Counted from the stretch's first letter, positions 8,906 through 18,002 are shown. The stretch: 64,000 nt of DNA from Bryobacterales bacterium (GCA_003166865.1 PMUP01000041.1:19503-83502), one strand, 5' to 3'. The notes: generated by a model from the letters alone, not told the origin. Program-made: numbers and translations.

Positions 8906-9324
8906 GATAGGCGGGAGTCGAGATAACTTTCGAGAAGAATGACAGCGGCCAGGCGGTCGACCGCTTTGGCGCGCTTTTCAATGCTGATGCCGCTCTCGCG
9001 GAGCACGCGCTGCGCCTGAACGGTGGTGAGGCGTTCGTCCCAAAGTTGGATCGGGATGCCCGTTACGGCTTCCAGGCGCGCGCCGAATTCGCGAGCGTGG
9101 GCCGCGCCGCGTCCTTCGTGACCGCTCATGTGCAGCGGGTTGCCCATCAAGATGAGTGAGACGTTGTGGCCGGAGGCGAGTTTCGCTAGGCGCGCCAAGT
9201 CCTCGCGGAGGTTGGTGCGCTGGAGGGTTTCCAGGCCCTGAGCGGTGATGCCGAGCTCGTCGCTCAGCGCCAGTCCGATGCGCCGTTTGCCCAAATCGAG
9301 GGCCAAGATCCTGCCTTCTGTCAT
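8902..9324 (-). CDS. ruvX: Putative pre-16S rRNA nuclease / Holliday junction resolvase-like RuvX (YqgF)
   Basis: The 140-residue protein is a RNase H-fold nuclease of the YqgF family, which trims the 5' end of 16S rRNA precursor and was earlier proposed as a Holliday junction resolvase. The acidic active site is visible in ILALDLGKRRIGLALSD, in WDERLTT and in KAVDRLAAVILLESYL. I chose ATG at 9324, with GGGGA 6 bases upstream, over a TTG four codons earlier. It is the first gene of the ruvX-mltG pair. The divergent AI-2E family gene begins 90 bases away. Confidence 0.95.
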   Translation of the reverse strand: MTEGRILALDLGKRRIGLALSDELGITAQGLETLQRTNLREDLARLAKLASGHNVSLILMGNPLHMSGHEGRGAAHAREFGARLEAVTGIPIQLWDERLTTVQAQRVLRESGISIEKRAKAVDRLAAVILLESYLDSRLS

Positions 9325-9413
9325 GAAAATCCCCAAAACGCGTCAGTTGGCTCTAATTTTGTTTGCCGTTCTACCGATTTCATTTCATCATAGAAGAGGA
9401 CTTGAGGTTTCCG

Positions 9414-10589
9414 ATGTCCACGCTTATTCCTACGCCTACCTCCGCGCCCTCGCCACCGGCCCAGACACCGGTACACGCCGGCATCACGATCCTCGCCATT
9501 GCGGCGGGCATAGCTTTGCTGTATTTCGGGCGGGTCTTCTTCATCACCATGGTGGTGGCGATTACGATCGCGTTTCTGCTGGACCCGGTGGTGACGGCCT
9601 TCGTGAAGCTGAGGGTACCGCGCGCGGTGGCGAGTTTCATCGTTTGCAGCAGCGCTCTGCTGGTTTTGTATCTGCTCGGGCTCGGGCTGTACACCCAGTT
9701 CTCCGGGTTCGTGGAAGAACTGCCGGCCTACAGCCAGCGCATGAACGACATGGTGGACAACATAGCAACGCGCGTGGACGACGTGGAGAAGCGAACCTAT
9801 CAAGTTGTGATTCCCAAGCGATTCCAGGAAGCCCCGCCACCGCCAGGCAATCCGGCTCCTGAGCCAACCCGCAGACGGAGGGGAAGCAAGCCCGTGGAAC
9901 CTGTCGCGCCGGTTCAGATTCCCGAATTCCGCATTCATTCCGACCCGACGCCGCTGCTCACGTATGTATACGGGTACGTGCGGTCGTTCTACGATGTGCT
10001 GCTGATGGCGAGCTTCGTTCCGTTCCTGGTGTATTTCATGTTGAGCTGGCGCGATCACATGCGGCGCAGTTTTCTGTATCTGTTCAAGGGCTCCGAGCGG
10101 CAGATGATTGGAAAGAGCTGGGAGGGCGTGGCGGACATGGTGCGGGCATACGTCATCGGCAATTTCATTCTGGGCTTGATGCTCGCCACGATCAGCAGTG
10201 CATTCTTTTTTGCGATCCGGCTTCCGTATTGGCCGCTGATCGGACCTTTGAGCGGGTTTCTGAGCCTGGTACCGTACGTTGGGTTACCGATGGCGATGAT
10301 CCCGGCGTTGGCGGCTGGGCTGATCGTCTACACGCAGCCGACCATTTACGTGGTGATCGCGGTGGTGGTTTCGGTGCTGCACCTGACCGCGATGAACCTG
10401 CTGTATCCCAAGGTAGTGGGGTCGCGGGTGCATCTGAATCCGCTGGTAGTGACGGTGGCGCTGATGTTTTGGGGCACGCTGTGGGGCGGCATCGGACTGC
10501 TGCTGGCGATTCCGATCACCGCGGGGATCAAGGCCGTCTGCGATAACGTGACGCGCTTGCACGGATACGGCAAGCTGCTGGGGGATTAG
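9414..10589 (+). CDS. AI-2E family (PerM/YdiK-like) membrane transporter
   Basis: The 391-residue protein has the layout of the AI-2E exporter/PerM family: two N-terminal membrane spans (residues about 25-65), another near 75-95, and a C-terminal block with SFVPFLVYFMLSWRD, FILGLMLATISSAFFF, PLIGPLSGFLSLVPYVG and the final GGIGLLLAIPITAGIKAV. Members include quorum-signal exporters and Na+/H+ antiporters, so the substrate is open. Unusual here is a proline- and arginine-rich soluble insert at about residues 140-175 (PPPPGNPAPEP, RRRRGSKP), probably a disordered loop. The ATG follows GAGG at 6 bases; in-frame codons upstream look non-coding. Next downstream is a small membrane-anchored protein. 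Confidence 0.9.
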   Translation: MSTLIPTPTSAPSPPAQTPVHAGITILAIAAGIALLYFGRVFFITMVVAITIAFLLDPVVTAFVKLRVPRAVASFIVCSSALLVLYLLGLGLYTQFSGFVEELPAYSQRMNDMVDNIATRVDDVEKRTYQVVIPKRFQEAPPPPGNPAPEPTRRRRGSKPVEPVAPVQIPEFRIHSDPTPLLTYVYGYVRSFYDVLLMASFVPFLVYFMLSWRDHMRRSFLYLFKGSERQMIGKSWEGVADMVRAYVIGNFILGLMLATISSAFFFAIRLPYWPLIGPLSGFLSLVPYVGLPMAMIPALAAGLIVYTQPTIYVVIAVVVSVLHLTAMNLLYPKVVGSRVHLNPLVVTVALMFWGTLWGGIGLLLAIPITAGIKAVCDNVTRLHGYGKLLGD

Positions 10590-10604
10590 CATGCGAGTAA
10601 CCCG

Positions 10605-11099
10605 ATGAGCAAGCAACTTCTGATCTTTTTCGGAATCGGCGTGGTGGCGGTGGGGGTCGTGGTGTTCTTAACGGTAAGCGGCAATGAGGGATCGCATCTC
10701 CAATTGCAGGGGAAGATTCTGAAAGTCCGCACCGGAGCGCTGGGCGATGGGAACAGCATCGCTGTGCTGGATTTTCGAGTGGAGAATCCCTCGGACATTC
10801 CTTTCGTGGTGGGGAACGTGGAAGTGTCGCTCGAAAAGAAGAACGGCGAGATGGTGGACGGCGTGACCACGTCGAAGAGCGATTTGAAGCAGCTCTTCGA
10901 ATACAACCGGTTCTTGGGCGATCGGTACAACGACGGACTCGGGCTGAAGGATACGATTGCGCCGCACAGCATGGTGGATCGCATGGTGGCCGCGCATTTC
11001 GAAGTGAGCAATCAGACCCTGGATGCCGCCAAGGCCGTGCACCTGAGCCTGCATGACGTGGATGGTCCAAGGTGGGAGACCAGCCATGCCATTCAGTAG
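10605..11099 (+). CDS. Membrane-anchored protein of unknown function
   Basis: I do not recognise this 164-residue protein by family. It has one N-terminal membrane span (LLIFFGIGVVAVGVVVFLTV, residues about 5-24) and a soluble part outside the membrane. The soluble part reads as a beta-sandwich: VLDFRVENPSDIPFVVGNVEVSLEKKNGE resembles LEA14/late-embryogenesis type beta domains, with alternating hydrophobic residues and a central NPSDIPF. It starts 15 bases after the AI-2E family gene and is followed by a GT9 glycosyltransferase 18 bases later, suggesting a three-gene unit. An envelope role is likely but not shown. Confidence 0.8.
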   Translation: MSKQLLIFFGIGVVAVGVVVFLTVSGNEGSHLQLQGKILKVRTGALGDGNSIAVLDFRVENPSDIPFVVGNVEVSLEKKNGEMVDGVTTSKSDLKQLFEYNRFLGDRYNDGLGLKDTIAPHSMVDRMVAAHFEVSNQTLDAAKAVHLSLHDVDGPRWETSHAIQ

Positions 11100-11117
11100 G
11101 GTGGCCGGTAGCGCGGC

Positions 11118-11924
11118 GTGCGCAGGCTGATCATTCGGCCGGGCGGGATTGGCGATTGCATTTTATCGCTACCCGCGATTGAATACCTTCGAGCCGACTA
11201 CACCGAAGTCTGGGTTCCTTCAGGGGTCGTGCCCCTGATTGGTTTCGCCAAGGCGCGCGCGATTGCATCGACGGGGATCGATTTGCTGGGACTGGCGGGC
11301 GTGGATTCTCCGGCGGGCTTGATCGCGCGATTGCGCCAGTTCGACTCGATCGTTTCGTGGTACGGATCGAATCGCGAGGATTTTCGCAAGCAGATGCGCG
11401 AGTTGGGATTACCGTTCCAGTTTCTGGCGGCTCTGCCTGATCCGAACGCGAGAATCCATGCGGCCTATTTCTTTCTGCGGCAAGCGGGCGGAGATGGCTT
11501 GGCTGTGCCGAGGATTGAGTGCGAGCAACGTGGACGCGGGGATTTCGCGGTGATTCATCCGTTTTCGGGAAGCGCGCGGAAAAACTGGCCGCTGGAGCGG
11601 TTTCGCGAGGTGGCGTCTCGGTTAGCGACGCCGGTTCGATGGTGTGCCGGACCTGATGAGCCGCTGGACGATGCTGTGCGCTTCGAGAATCTTTATGAAC
11701 TGGCATGTTGGCTCGCGAGCGCGCAGGTCTACATCGGCAACGATTCCGGGATTACGCATCTGGCCGCGGCCGTGGGGACGCCAGTGGTCGCGATTTTTGG
11801 GCTGGCCGATCCGGCGGTGTGGGCGCCGCGGGGAGAGCGAGTGCGAGTGGTGAGCGGCGGAAGTTTGGACGGGATCGCGGCGGATGCCGTTTTGGAGGCG
11901 GCGCGTCAAATCAAGGCAGAGTGA
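11118..11924 (+). CDS. Glycosyltransferase family 9 (heptosyltransferase-like)
   Basis: The 268-residue protein has the GT9 outline: an N-terminal RLIIRPGGIGDCILSLPAIEYLR, where the GGIGD loop is typical, and a C-terminal nucleotide-sugar site ending in YIGNDSGITHLAAAVGTPVVAIFG. FAVIHPFSGSARKNWP matches the HPGSGSxxKxWP segment. Family members add heptose or related sugars from ADP-sugar to lipopolysaccharide core. At 268 residues it is shorter than typical heptosyltransferases (around 320-350) and the N-terminal domain is compact. The start is GTG at 11118. The end overlaps the oppositely oriented PQQ dehydrogenase gene by 14 bases. Confidence 0.9.
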   Translation: MRRLIIRPGGIGDCILSLPAIEYLRADYTEVWVPSGVVPLIGFAKARAIASTGIDLLGLAGVDSPAGLIARLRQFDSIVSWYGSNREDFRKQMRELGLPFQFLAALPDPNARIHAAYFFLRQAGGDGLAVPRIECEQRGRGDFAVIHPFSGSARKNWPLERFREVASRLATPVRWCAGPDEPLDDAVRFENLYELACWLASAQVYIGNDSGITHLAAAVGTPVVAIFGLADPAVWAPRGERVRVVSGGSLDGIAADAVLEAARQIKAE

Positions 11925-13848
11925 ATGCCACGAGCACATCGCCCAGCGGATCTTCCGGGATTTTTGGGTGACCACCCGCAGCGATCACTAAATACTGTCT
12001 GCCGGTCGAGCTCACGTAGGTGATCGGCGTGGCGTTGCCGCTGGCTGGTAACCGGGCCTTCCAGAGTTCCTTTCCATTCTCAACATCGAAGGCGCGGATG
12101 TATGGGTCCGTAGTGCCGGCGATAAATGTCAGGCCGCCAGCTGTCGCGATCGGTCCGCCGAGGTTAATGGATCCTGGCGGGATGGGATCGTGGGCGCCGC
12201 CAAAGTTCTGCATGGAGCCGAGGGGAACTTGCCAGCGAATCTTGCCTTCGGTCATGTCCACCGCGGCGAGCGTGCCCCAGGGCGGCGCGGTGCACGGCAA
12301 GTCGGAGGGCGACTGCAGAAAGCGGCGAATCATTCCATATGGCGATCCCGTCTGAGGCCCATATTCGCCGTCTTCCTGGTTGGATCTGACTTTGTTGCGG
12401 GGAATGAGTTTCACCCTGTTGGGAAAATTATTGGTATTCACGATCAGCAGCCCGTACTGAGGATCAAAGGCATACCCGCTCCAAGTCATGCCGCCCAGGT
12501 TTCCGGGCACAGCCAGCGTGCCCTTAATGCTGGGGGGAGTGAAGATGCCCTGGTTGCGAAGCCGTCCAATCTCGGTGCGGCACCATTCGCGATCCTCAGC
12601 CGTGGGACCCCAGATATCATCCATGGAAAACTGTTGTGGCACGAGCGGAGGCGGGGCCACGGGAAACGGCTGCGTGGGTGAAGTCACTTCGCCGGGGATA
12701 TCGCTCCGAGGTACGGGGCGTTCTTCCACTGGGAACACCGGTGTGCCGGTGTCGCGGTGAAGCACGTAGAGAAGGCCGGTTTTGTTGCCTTGGATGACGA
12801 CCGGGATTATTTTACCAGCGTGATTCAGAGTAGCAAGTAGCGGTGGCGATGCGGTGTCGTAGTCCCAAAGATCGTGATGGACGAGTTGGAATCCCCAAGC
12901 GAGTTGGCCGGTCTTAGCGTGCAGGGCCACCACGGAGTTGGCCCACTTGTTATCGCCAGGCCGCAAGCCGCCGTAATAGTCAGGGCTCGCGCTGCCGGTG
13001 GGAACGAAGACCAGGTCACGAACGGGGTCTATCGCCATAATCGACCAGGCATTGGCTGCGCCGGTGCGCCAAGTCTTGGGCGACGCGGCCGTCTGCGCAG
13101 TTGGCGCATTGGGCGGAATGGGGTCCCAACTCCAGCGCAGCACGCCGGTGCGAGCATCGAAGGCGCGCACGACACCGGCCGGCATGTCCACGCGCTGGTT
13201 GTCATCAATGGCCGATCCCACCACGACGATGCCGTCAATGACGACGGGCGGCGAAGTCATGTGATACCGGCCGGGGATGTACCCGGGAACGTTCCGCAAG
13301 CTAACTTGACCGTGTTCACCGAAGTCGGCGCAAGGTTTGCCCGTGGCGCCGTCGAGAGCGATGAGACGAGCATCCAGCGTCGATTCAAAAATGCGCCGGC
13401 GGCAGGGCTGTGCTTTGGAGCGCGAAGGGTCTAACCAAGTGGCGATGCCGCGATTGACCAATCCATCGCCGTACTCCCAAGTGGGATCGATTTGGGGATC
13501 AAAAGCCCAACGCTGCTCTCCCCCAGCGGGATCGAGCGCAATCACGCGATTAAAGGCTGTGGTGATGTAGAGGGTGCCGTCCACCAGGATCGGCGTGGTT
13601 TCAAAACCGCTGCGCTTCCTTCCGCCGCTGCCGAATGACATATCTCCAGCGTGAAACACCCAGGCGAGCTTGAGTGTTGACACGTTGTCGCGATTGATCT
13701 GGGTGAGCCGGGAAAACCGCATCCCACCTGGGTCATTGCCGTAGTTCGGCCACTCGCCGTTCCCAGGAACTTGCCCGAGCGCAGCCGAACCCGCAAGTGA
13801 CGCACAGAAGACAACGATTAGCCCGCACCTCTTTTCGCCCCCCGCCAT
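11911..13848 (-). CDS. PQQ-dependent dehydrogenase (quinoprotein glucose dehydrogenase-like)
   Basis: The 645-residue protein begins with a signal peptide (LIVVFCASLAGSAALGQ), so the enzyme is periplasmic. It has the eight-bladed propeller of quinoproteins, with repeats such as GTLYITTAFNRVIALDPAGGEQRWAFDP, VVRAFDARTGVLRWSWDP and YIRAFDVENGKELWKARLP. The segments NRGIATWLDP, DNQRVDMPAGVV and HHDLWDYDTASPPLL, with the catalytic Asp in DLWDYD, match the membrane glucose dehydrogenase (Gcd) group, but no N-terminal membrane spans are present. It would oxidise a sugar or alcohol and pass electrons to the respiratory chain. No cytochrome or PQQ biosynthesis gene is adjacent. Confidence 0.92.
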   Translation of the reverse strand: MAGGEKRCGLIVVFCASLAGSAALGQVPGNGEWPNYGNDPGGMRFSRLTQINRDNVSTLKLAWVFHAGDMSFGSGGRKRSGFETTPILVDGTLYITTAFNRVIALDPAGGEQRWAFDPQIDPTWEYGDGLVNRGIATWLDPSRSKAQPCRRRIFESTLDARLIALDGATGKPCADFGEHGQVSLRNVPGYIPGRYHMTSPPVVIDGIVVVGSAIDDNQRVDMPAGVVRAFDARTGVLRWSWDPIPPNAPTAQTAASPKTWRTGAANAWSIMAIDPVRDLVFVPTGSASPDYYGGLRPGDNKWANSVVALHAKTGQLAWGFQLVHHDLWDYDTASPPLLATLNHAGKIIPVVIQGNKTGLLYVLHRDTGTPVFPVEERPVPRSDIPGEVTSPTQPFPVAPPPLVPQQFSMDDIWGPTAEDREWCRTEIGRLRNQGIFTPPSIKGTLAVPGNLGGMTWSGYAFDPQYGLLIVNTNNFPNRVKLIPRNKVRSNQEDGEYGPQTGSPYGMIRRFLQSPSDLPCTAPPWGTLAAVDMTEGKIRWQVPLGSMQNFGGAHDPIPPGSINLGGPIATAGGLTFIAGTTDPYIRAFDVENGKELWKARLPASGNATPITYVSSTGRQYLVIAAGGHPKIPEDPLGDVLVAFTLP

Positions 13849-13969
13849 TCGGCCGCCTCCCGCTCATCCAACTATAGGGCAAAGAGGTCCACGCCGCAGG
13901 ATTTGAGGTCCGCGGTTTGTCGTTCATGTACGTGCGTGTTGTTAGATGACGCCGCCTACCACGGGAAAT

Positions 13970-13983
13970 GGTATTCTAATGCC
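13970..13983. promoter_or_regulatory. Imperfect palindrome before the AbrB-type antitoxin start
   Basis: GGTATTCTAATGCC directly abuts the ATG of the antitoxin gene and is an imperfect inverted repeat (GGYATT and AATRCC arms). AbrB-type antitoxins commonly repress their own promoter by binding such sites. This is inference from position and symmetry only. Confidence 0.35.
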
Positions 13984-14235
13984 ATGAAAAGTACCATTGA
14001 TCGCGCCGGACGAGTCGTGATTCCTAAGCCGATTCGAGAGGCGGCTGGGCTCAAGCCAGGATCGCCGTTGAAGATTGAATATCGGGACGGAAGGGTTGAG
14101 ATCGAACGTAAATCACCGAAGGCGCGGTTGGTAAGAAAGGGGGGGGTGTTAGTCGCTAGCATTCCGGGCGCGCCAAAGATGTCGGTGGAGCAAACCAACG
14201 AGTGGATTCGCAAATCTCGCGACCGCGAAATGTAG
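13984..14235 (+). CDS. vapB: AbrB/MazE/SpoVT family antitoxin
   Basis: The 83-residue product starts with the swapped-hairpin AbrB domain: STIDRAGRVVIPKPIREAAGLKPGSPLKIEYRDGRVEIE. DRAGRVVIPKxIR is the family hallmark. The C-terminal 40 residues (KMSVEQTNEWIRKSRDREM) are the likely toxin-binding tail. A longer reading upstream has no support; the ATG at 13984 gives the domain its normal start. The PIN-domain toxin begins 15 bases downstream, forming a standard toxin-antitoxin pair that would be co-transcribed and self-repressed. Confidence 0.93.
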   Translation: MKSTIDRAGRVVIPKPIREAAGLKPGSPLKIEYRDGRVEIERKSPKARLVRKGGVLVASIPGAPKMSVEQTNEWIRKSRDREM

Positions 14236-14250
14236 CGCATGGAATAGTGG

Positions 14251-14697
14251 ATGCCAGCCAAGCAACTTCGAGTCGCGCTGGACTCGAGCTACCTGATTGC
14301 GCTCCTCTGCGATTGGCATGCCCATCATCACAGAACGCTGCGATCGTATCAATACTGGCATGATCGCGAGGCGCAAATCATCCTTCCCGTCCATGCCATC
14401 TTGGAGTGCTACTCGGTCCTGACGCGGATGCCTGCGCCTTATCGGCTGCCGCCGGACATTGCCAGGCAGACCATCGAGGGGAACTTTGCGCGGACCGCCG
14501 TGGTGGTTGGAGTGAGATCCCGTGGCGTGTGGGAGAGGATGGCGAGTCTCGCGCGCCTCGGATTCGGAGGCGGACGAGTGTACGACGCGTTGATCGCGTG
14601 GTGCGCGGTTGACGCTGGGGCGAGTGTCTTGCTGACCTGGAACTTGAAGCACTTTGCGGCAATTGCGCTTCCGGATCTTGAGGTGCGGGAGCCGTAA
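14251..14697 (+). CDS. vapC: PIN-domain toxin, VapC-like
   Basis: The 148-residue protein is a PIN-domain ribonuclease, toxin partner of the preceding antitoxin. Acidic metal ligands are visible in VALDSSYLIALL (Asp), AILECYSVLTRMP (Glu) and GGRVYDALIAWCA (Asp), and the typical end LLTWNLKHFAAI is present. VapC toxins cleave tRNA or rRNA; the target here is unknown. Start ATG at 14251 is close behind the antitoxin stop. The gene ends 5 bases from the oppositely oriented ADOP permease gene. Confidence 0.92.
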   Translation: MPAKQLRVALDSSYLIALLCDWHAHHHRTLRSYQYWHDREAQIILPVHAILECYSVLTRMPAPYRLPPDIARQTIEGNFARTAVVVGVRSRGVWERMASLARLGFGGGRVYDALIAWCAVDAGASVLLTWNLKHFAAIALPDLEVREP

Positions 14698-14702
14698 GCG
14701 GG

Positions 14703-17399
14703 CTATTCTTCACGAAGGGCTTGCATTGGGTCGAGGCGCGAGGCGCGGATCGCGGGTATCAGGCTGGCTGGGAGCGCAACCAACGCCAGCAGCAGCACCG
14801 AGAGGACGATGGTCAGCGGATCGGTTGGGCTGAGGCCATAGAGTAGCTTCGTGATGGCTTGGGATGCAGCCAGCGCGAAACCGATCCCGAGCAGCAAACC
14901 GGCGAGCAGCAGTTTGCCGCATTCGCTTCCGATTAGTGTGAGCACGTTCGCGCGGTTTGCGCCCAGCGCGATGCGGATACCGATTTCGCCGCGGCGGCGC
15001 GCGACGATATACGCCATCACGCCGTACAATCCGATGGACGCGAGCAGCGCGGCCAGGAACCCGAAGAAGCCGGACAGGGTTGCCATCAGGCGTTCGCGCA
15101 GTAGAGAATCGGCGATCTCGGATTGGAGCGTGTAGAAGTTGAGGGACATGGCGGGGCTGATGGCGGCCATTTCGCGTTTGATGGCGGCGAGCTGGGAGGT
15201 GAGCGCCAGGTGCGAGCGGCTCAACATGATCGTGCTGGCTCCGTACTTCGGCGTCTGATCCAGCGCCGTGAAAACCGTGGGGCTGAACGGATCGCTGAGA
15301 CGGACGTATTTCGCGTCTTTCGTTACACCGACTACTTCGTAAATGGTTTCGGGCTCGCCGGGGCCGGTTTCGATGCGCATCCGTTTACCGATGGGATTGG
15401 CGCCATTCAGGAATTTCTTGATGAACGACTGATTGACGATCGCGACTTTGGGAGATTTCAACGTGGTGTCGTGCTCGTTGAAGTCGCGGCCTGCGAGCAG
15501 TGGAGTGCCGAGCGTACGGAAGTAGCCGGGGCTTACGGCACTGAAGTTGGACAAAAACTTTCCCGAGGGATTGGCGCCGACGAAAAGGAACTCGTCGTTC
15601 CAGCGGTCGCCGCTGATCGGGAGGATGGAGGTCGCGGCGGCCTGTTCCACGCCTGGGAGGATGCGAATCCGGCGCAGGATTTCGCTCTGCACTTCATTCC
15701 AGCGCTGCGGCGGATAGTTCAGGGTTGAGAAGTTGACTTCCGCTACCAATACTCCGCTCTCCTGAAATCCGGCATCGAGGGTCAGCAGCTTGTGCAGGCT
15801 GCGAACGAACAGCAGCGCGCCTACCAGAAGAACCAAAGAGAGCGCCACTTGCGCGACTACCAGGATGCGGCGCAGGCCGAAGCGCTCGCGAGCATCGGTG
15901 AGTCCGCGGCCGCTGGCTTTCATCAACGTGCCTGGATTGGCGCGAGTGGCGCGGATGGCGGGCATCAATCCAAAGAGCAGGCAGGTGAGGACGGCCAGGG
16001 CGGCGGTGAAGCCGAAGATTCGCCAATCCGTACCGAGGTCGACGTAGAGCGGATTGTCGGTTGTAGTAAGGAAGCGGACCAGATAGCTGCTGAGGAACTG
16101 CGCGAGCAGGGCTCCGCAGGCAGCTCCGATGGCGGCCAGCAGGAGGCTCTCGGCGAGCATCTGGCGAATGAGGCGAGGTCGAGAAGCGCCGATGGCGAGC
16201 CGGACGGCGAGTTCGCGTTCGCGGGCGCTGGCGCGCGCCAGCATGAGATTGGCGAGGTTGGCACAGGCGATCACCAGCACGAGAGCCGCGATGCCCAGCA
16301 GGATCAACAGAGGATCCTGGTACTTCGACCGCAAGTCCGACACGCCGGATCCGGCGGGATTGGCGGTCAGCTTAAATGCCAGATACTTTTTCGCGGTCTC
16401 CGGAGTGTAGCTCGGCGGAAGGGTTGCTTCGAACAGACCGGAGGAGATGGCTTCCACGTGTGCGTGCGCCTGGGCGAGTGTCCAGCCGGGCTTCAACCGT
16501 CCGATGACCGCGAGCCACCAATGATCCCGCTTCGGTGTGTTTGCGCTTTCGCCGTCGATAAGACTCTCGGCGCATACGGGAATCACGACATCGAACGCCT
16601 TGCCGACTTCGACTCCGAAGAAGCCGGCTTGCGCGACGCCGATAATCTCGAAAGGCTTGCCCTCGATCGAAATTTTGCGGCCGATCGCCGACGCCTGGCC
16701 GCCGTATTCGCGCTGCCAGTACGAATGACCGAGCACGACGCCGGGTGCGCCACAGCCAGGGCGGTCATCCTCGGCGGAAAAGACACGGCCGAGAGCGGGG
16801 ACGACGGCGAGAGTCCGGAAAAAATCGCCGCTGGCGTAAAGCCCCTCGACATTGCGCACTTCGCCGCCTGTCGCCGTGTTGAAGCGGGTCGGCTCCCAGA
16901 CGAACAGGCCGGAGAAGGCCTGCTGATGGGTTCGAAGCTGGTCCCAAAGTGCATAGGTGAAATCGGAGTGACTGCTGCTGAAGTTGCCGCTTCGTTGACT
17001 CGACCCTATTTCTAGTTCGACCAATTCCTGGGGGTTCGCCACCGGCAGAGTGCGCAAGCGCACAGTGTCGAGCAGATGGAAGATGGCGGTGTTGGCGCCG
17101 ATCCCGAGCGCGAGGCAAAGAATCGCGACACTGAAAAAACCCGGTTCGAGACGGATGAGGCGGGCAGCGTAGCGAAGATCCTGTCCCAGGGTTTCCAGAA
17201 AGCCGATGGTGTTCATACGGTGGGTGGTCTCCTTGGCGATGGTGACGTTGCCAAATTTGCGCTGCGCTGCGAAGGCGGCTTCTCGCGGATTCATGCCGCG
17301 CGCGATGTTGTCGTCAATTTCGTGCTGAAGGTAGGCATCGATTTCGAGGGCGAAGTCCTGATCGCGCTGCGGACGGCGGAAATATCGAAGCCAGCTCAT
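14703..17399 (-). CDS. ABC transporter permease of the acidobacterial duplicated (ADOP) type
   Basis: This 898-residue protein is an FtsX/MacB-type permease with two MacB-like periplasmic domains, each tied to FtsX membrane segments. The first 60 or so residues (YLQHEIDDNIARGMNPREAAFAAQRKFGN) are the soluble prefix typical of ADOP proteins, followed by a first membrane span near residues 90-110 (FFSVAILCLALGIGANTAIF). The FtsX motif ARASARERELAVRLAIGASRPRLIRQMLAES is around residue 395, and the second, RRGEIGIRIALGANRANVLTLIGSECGKLLLAGL, is near the end. No ATPase gene is adjacent, as usual for this orphan group. It starts 3 bases after padR and is expanded in Solibacter-like genomes. Role: probably export or mechanotransmission, not defined. 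Confidence 0.94.
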   Translation of the reverse strand: MSWLRYFRRPQRDQDFALEIDAYLQHEIDDNIARGMNPREAAFAAQRKFGNVTIAKETTHRMNTIGFLETLGQDLRYAARLIRLEPGFFSVAILCLALGIGANTAIFHLLDTVRLRTLPVANPQELVELEIGSSQRSGNFSSSHSDFTYALWDQLRTHQQAFSGLFVWEPTRFNTATGGEVRNVEGLYASGDFFRTLAVVPALGRVFSAEDDRPGCGAPGVVLGHSYWQREYGGQASAIGRKISIEGKPFEIIGVAQAGFFGVEVGKAFDVVIPVCAESLIDGESANTPKRDHWWLAVIGRLKPGWTLAQAHAHVEAISSGLFEATLPPSYTPETAKKYLAFKLTANPAGSGVSDLRSKYQDPLLILLGIAALVLVIACANLANLMLARASARERELAVRLAIGASRPRLIRQMLAESLLLAAIGAACGALLAQFLSSYLVRFLTTTDNPLYVDLGTDWRIFGFTAALAVLTCLLFGLMPAIRATRANPGTLMKASGRGLTDARERFGLRRILVVAQVALSLVLLVGALLFVRSLHKLLTLDAGFQESGVLVAEVNFSTLNYPPQRWNEVQSEILRRIRILPGVEQAAATSILPISGDRWNDEFLFVGANPSGKFLSNFSAVSPGYFRTLGTPLLAGRDFNEHDTTLKSPKVAIVNQSFIKKFLNGANPIGKRMRIETGPGEPETIYEVVGVTKDAKYVRLSDPFSPTVFTALDQTPKYGASTIMLSRSHLALTSQLAAIKREMAAISPAMSLNFYTLQSEIADSLLRERLMATLSGFFGFLAALLASIGLYGVMAYIVARRRGEIGIRIALGANRANVLTLIGSECGKLLLAGLLLGIGFALAASQAITKLLYGLSPTDPLTIVLSVLLLALVALPASLIPAIRASRLDPMQALREE

Positions 17400-17402
17400 G
17401 TG

Positions 17403-17756
17403 TTACTCCGTTGCGGGGCCGAGCACGCGGGCGATGGCGTTCACGATCTGGTCCCAACGGTTCCGCTCGCTGGCAAGATGCTTTCGTCCGGTGGGCGTAA
17501 TGCGGTAATACTTGGCTTTGCGGTTGTTCTCGGACGTTCCCCAGAAGGACGCGATGAGGCCGCGCTCTTCCAGGCGGTGCAGGGCCGGGTAGAGTGAGCC
17601 GTGCTCTACCTGAAGGATGTCTTCCGAAGTGCGTTCAATCGCATAGGCGATGGTATGGCCATGGGCGGGTGCCAGCAGGAGGGTGCGTAAAATCAGCATG
17701 GCGAGGGTGCCTTGCATCATATCGCCACGGTCGTCGTTCGTTTTGCTTCTGGCCAT
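17403..17756 (-). CDS. PadR family transcriptional regulator
   Basis: The 117-residue protein is a winged-helix PadR repressor. The N-terminal half reads MMQGTLAMLILRTLLLAPAHGHTIAYAIERTS, the wing is LQVEHGSLYPALHRLEERGLIASFW, and the end YYRITPTGRKHLASERNRWDQIVNAIARVL is the family's C-terminal helix. PadR genes almost always precede ADOP permeases in Acidobacteriota and probably respond to a small aromatic or antibiotic-like ligand. Here the two genes are separated by 3 bases. A few internal methionines could serve as alternative starts, since GGGAG lies too near the chosen ATG. Confidence 0.94.
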   Translation of the reverse strand: MARSKTNDDRGDMMQGTLAMLILRTLLLAPAHGHTIAYAIERTSEDILQVEHGSLYPALHRLEERGLIASFWGTSENNRKAKYYRITPTGRKHLASERNRWDQIVNAIARVLGPATE

Positions 17757-17818
17757 GCTCCCAGTGTACCAGAAGACAATCTAGTGGTGGGAGCCGGGCT
17801 GGCGAGGTTGGGACGGGG

Positions 17819-17977
17819 TCAGAGCTCCGAGGGATCTTCTTCGGTTTCCCCAAGGTCGGGCTTGCGGTTTTCGATCTGACGATCCTCTTTCGCCCAGTCG
17901 GACGGAAGGTCTTCGATCGGCTCGGGGATGTTTCCCTCTTTTATGTCTTCGTCGATTTTCTTGTCAATTGGCTTCAT
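17819..17977 (-). CDS. Small acidic protein of 52 residues, unknown function
   Basis: An ATG at 17977 lies about 7 bases after GGGAG and opens a 52-residue frame ending at a TGA at 17819. The product starts MKPIDKKIDEDIKEG and is dominated by Asp, Glu, Lys and Pro. It has no hydrophobic core, no cysteines and no membrane span, so it is probably disordered or binds a partner. It sits between the GT-C glycosyltransferase gene, whose stop is 25 bases upstream, and padR, all on one strand. I do not recognise the family. Codon choice resembles neighbouring genes, and the ribosome site supports real translation. Confidence 0.65.
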   Translation of the reverse strand: MKPIDKKIDEDIKEGNIPEPIEDLPSDWAKEDRQIENRKPDLGETEEDPSEL

Positions 17978-18002
17978 ACTTCAGTCTCCCACCTTCTAGA
18001 CG

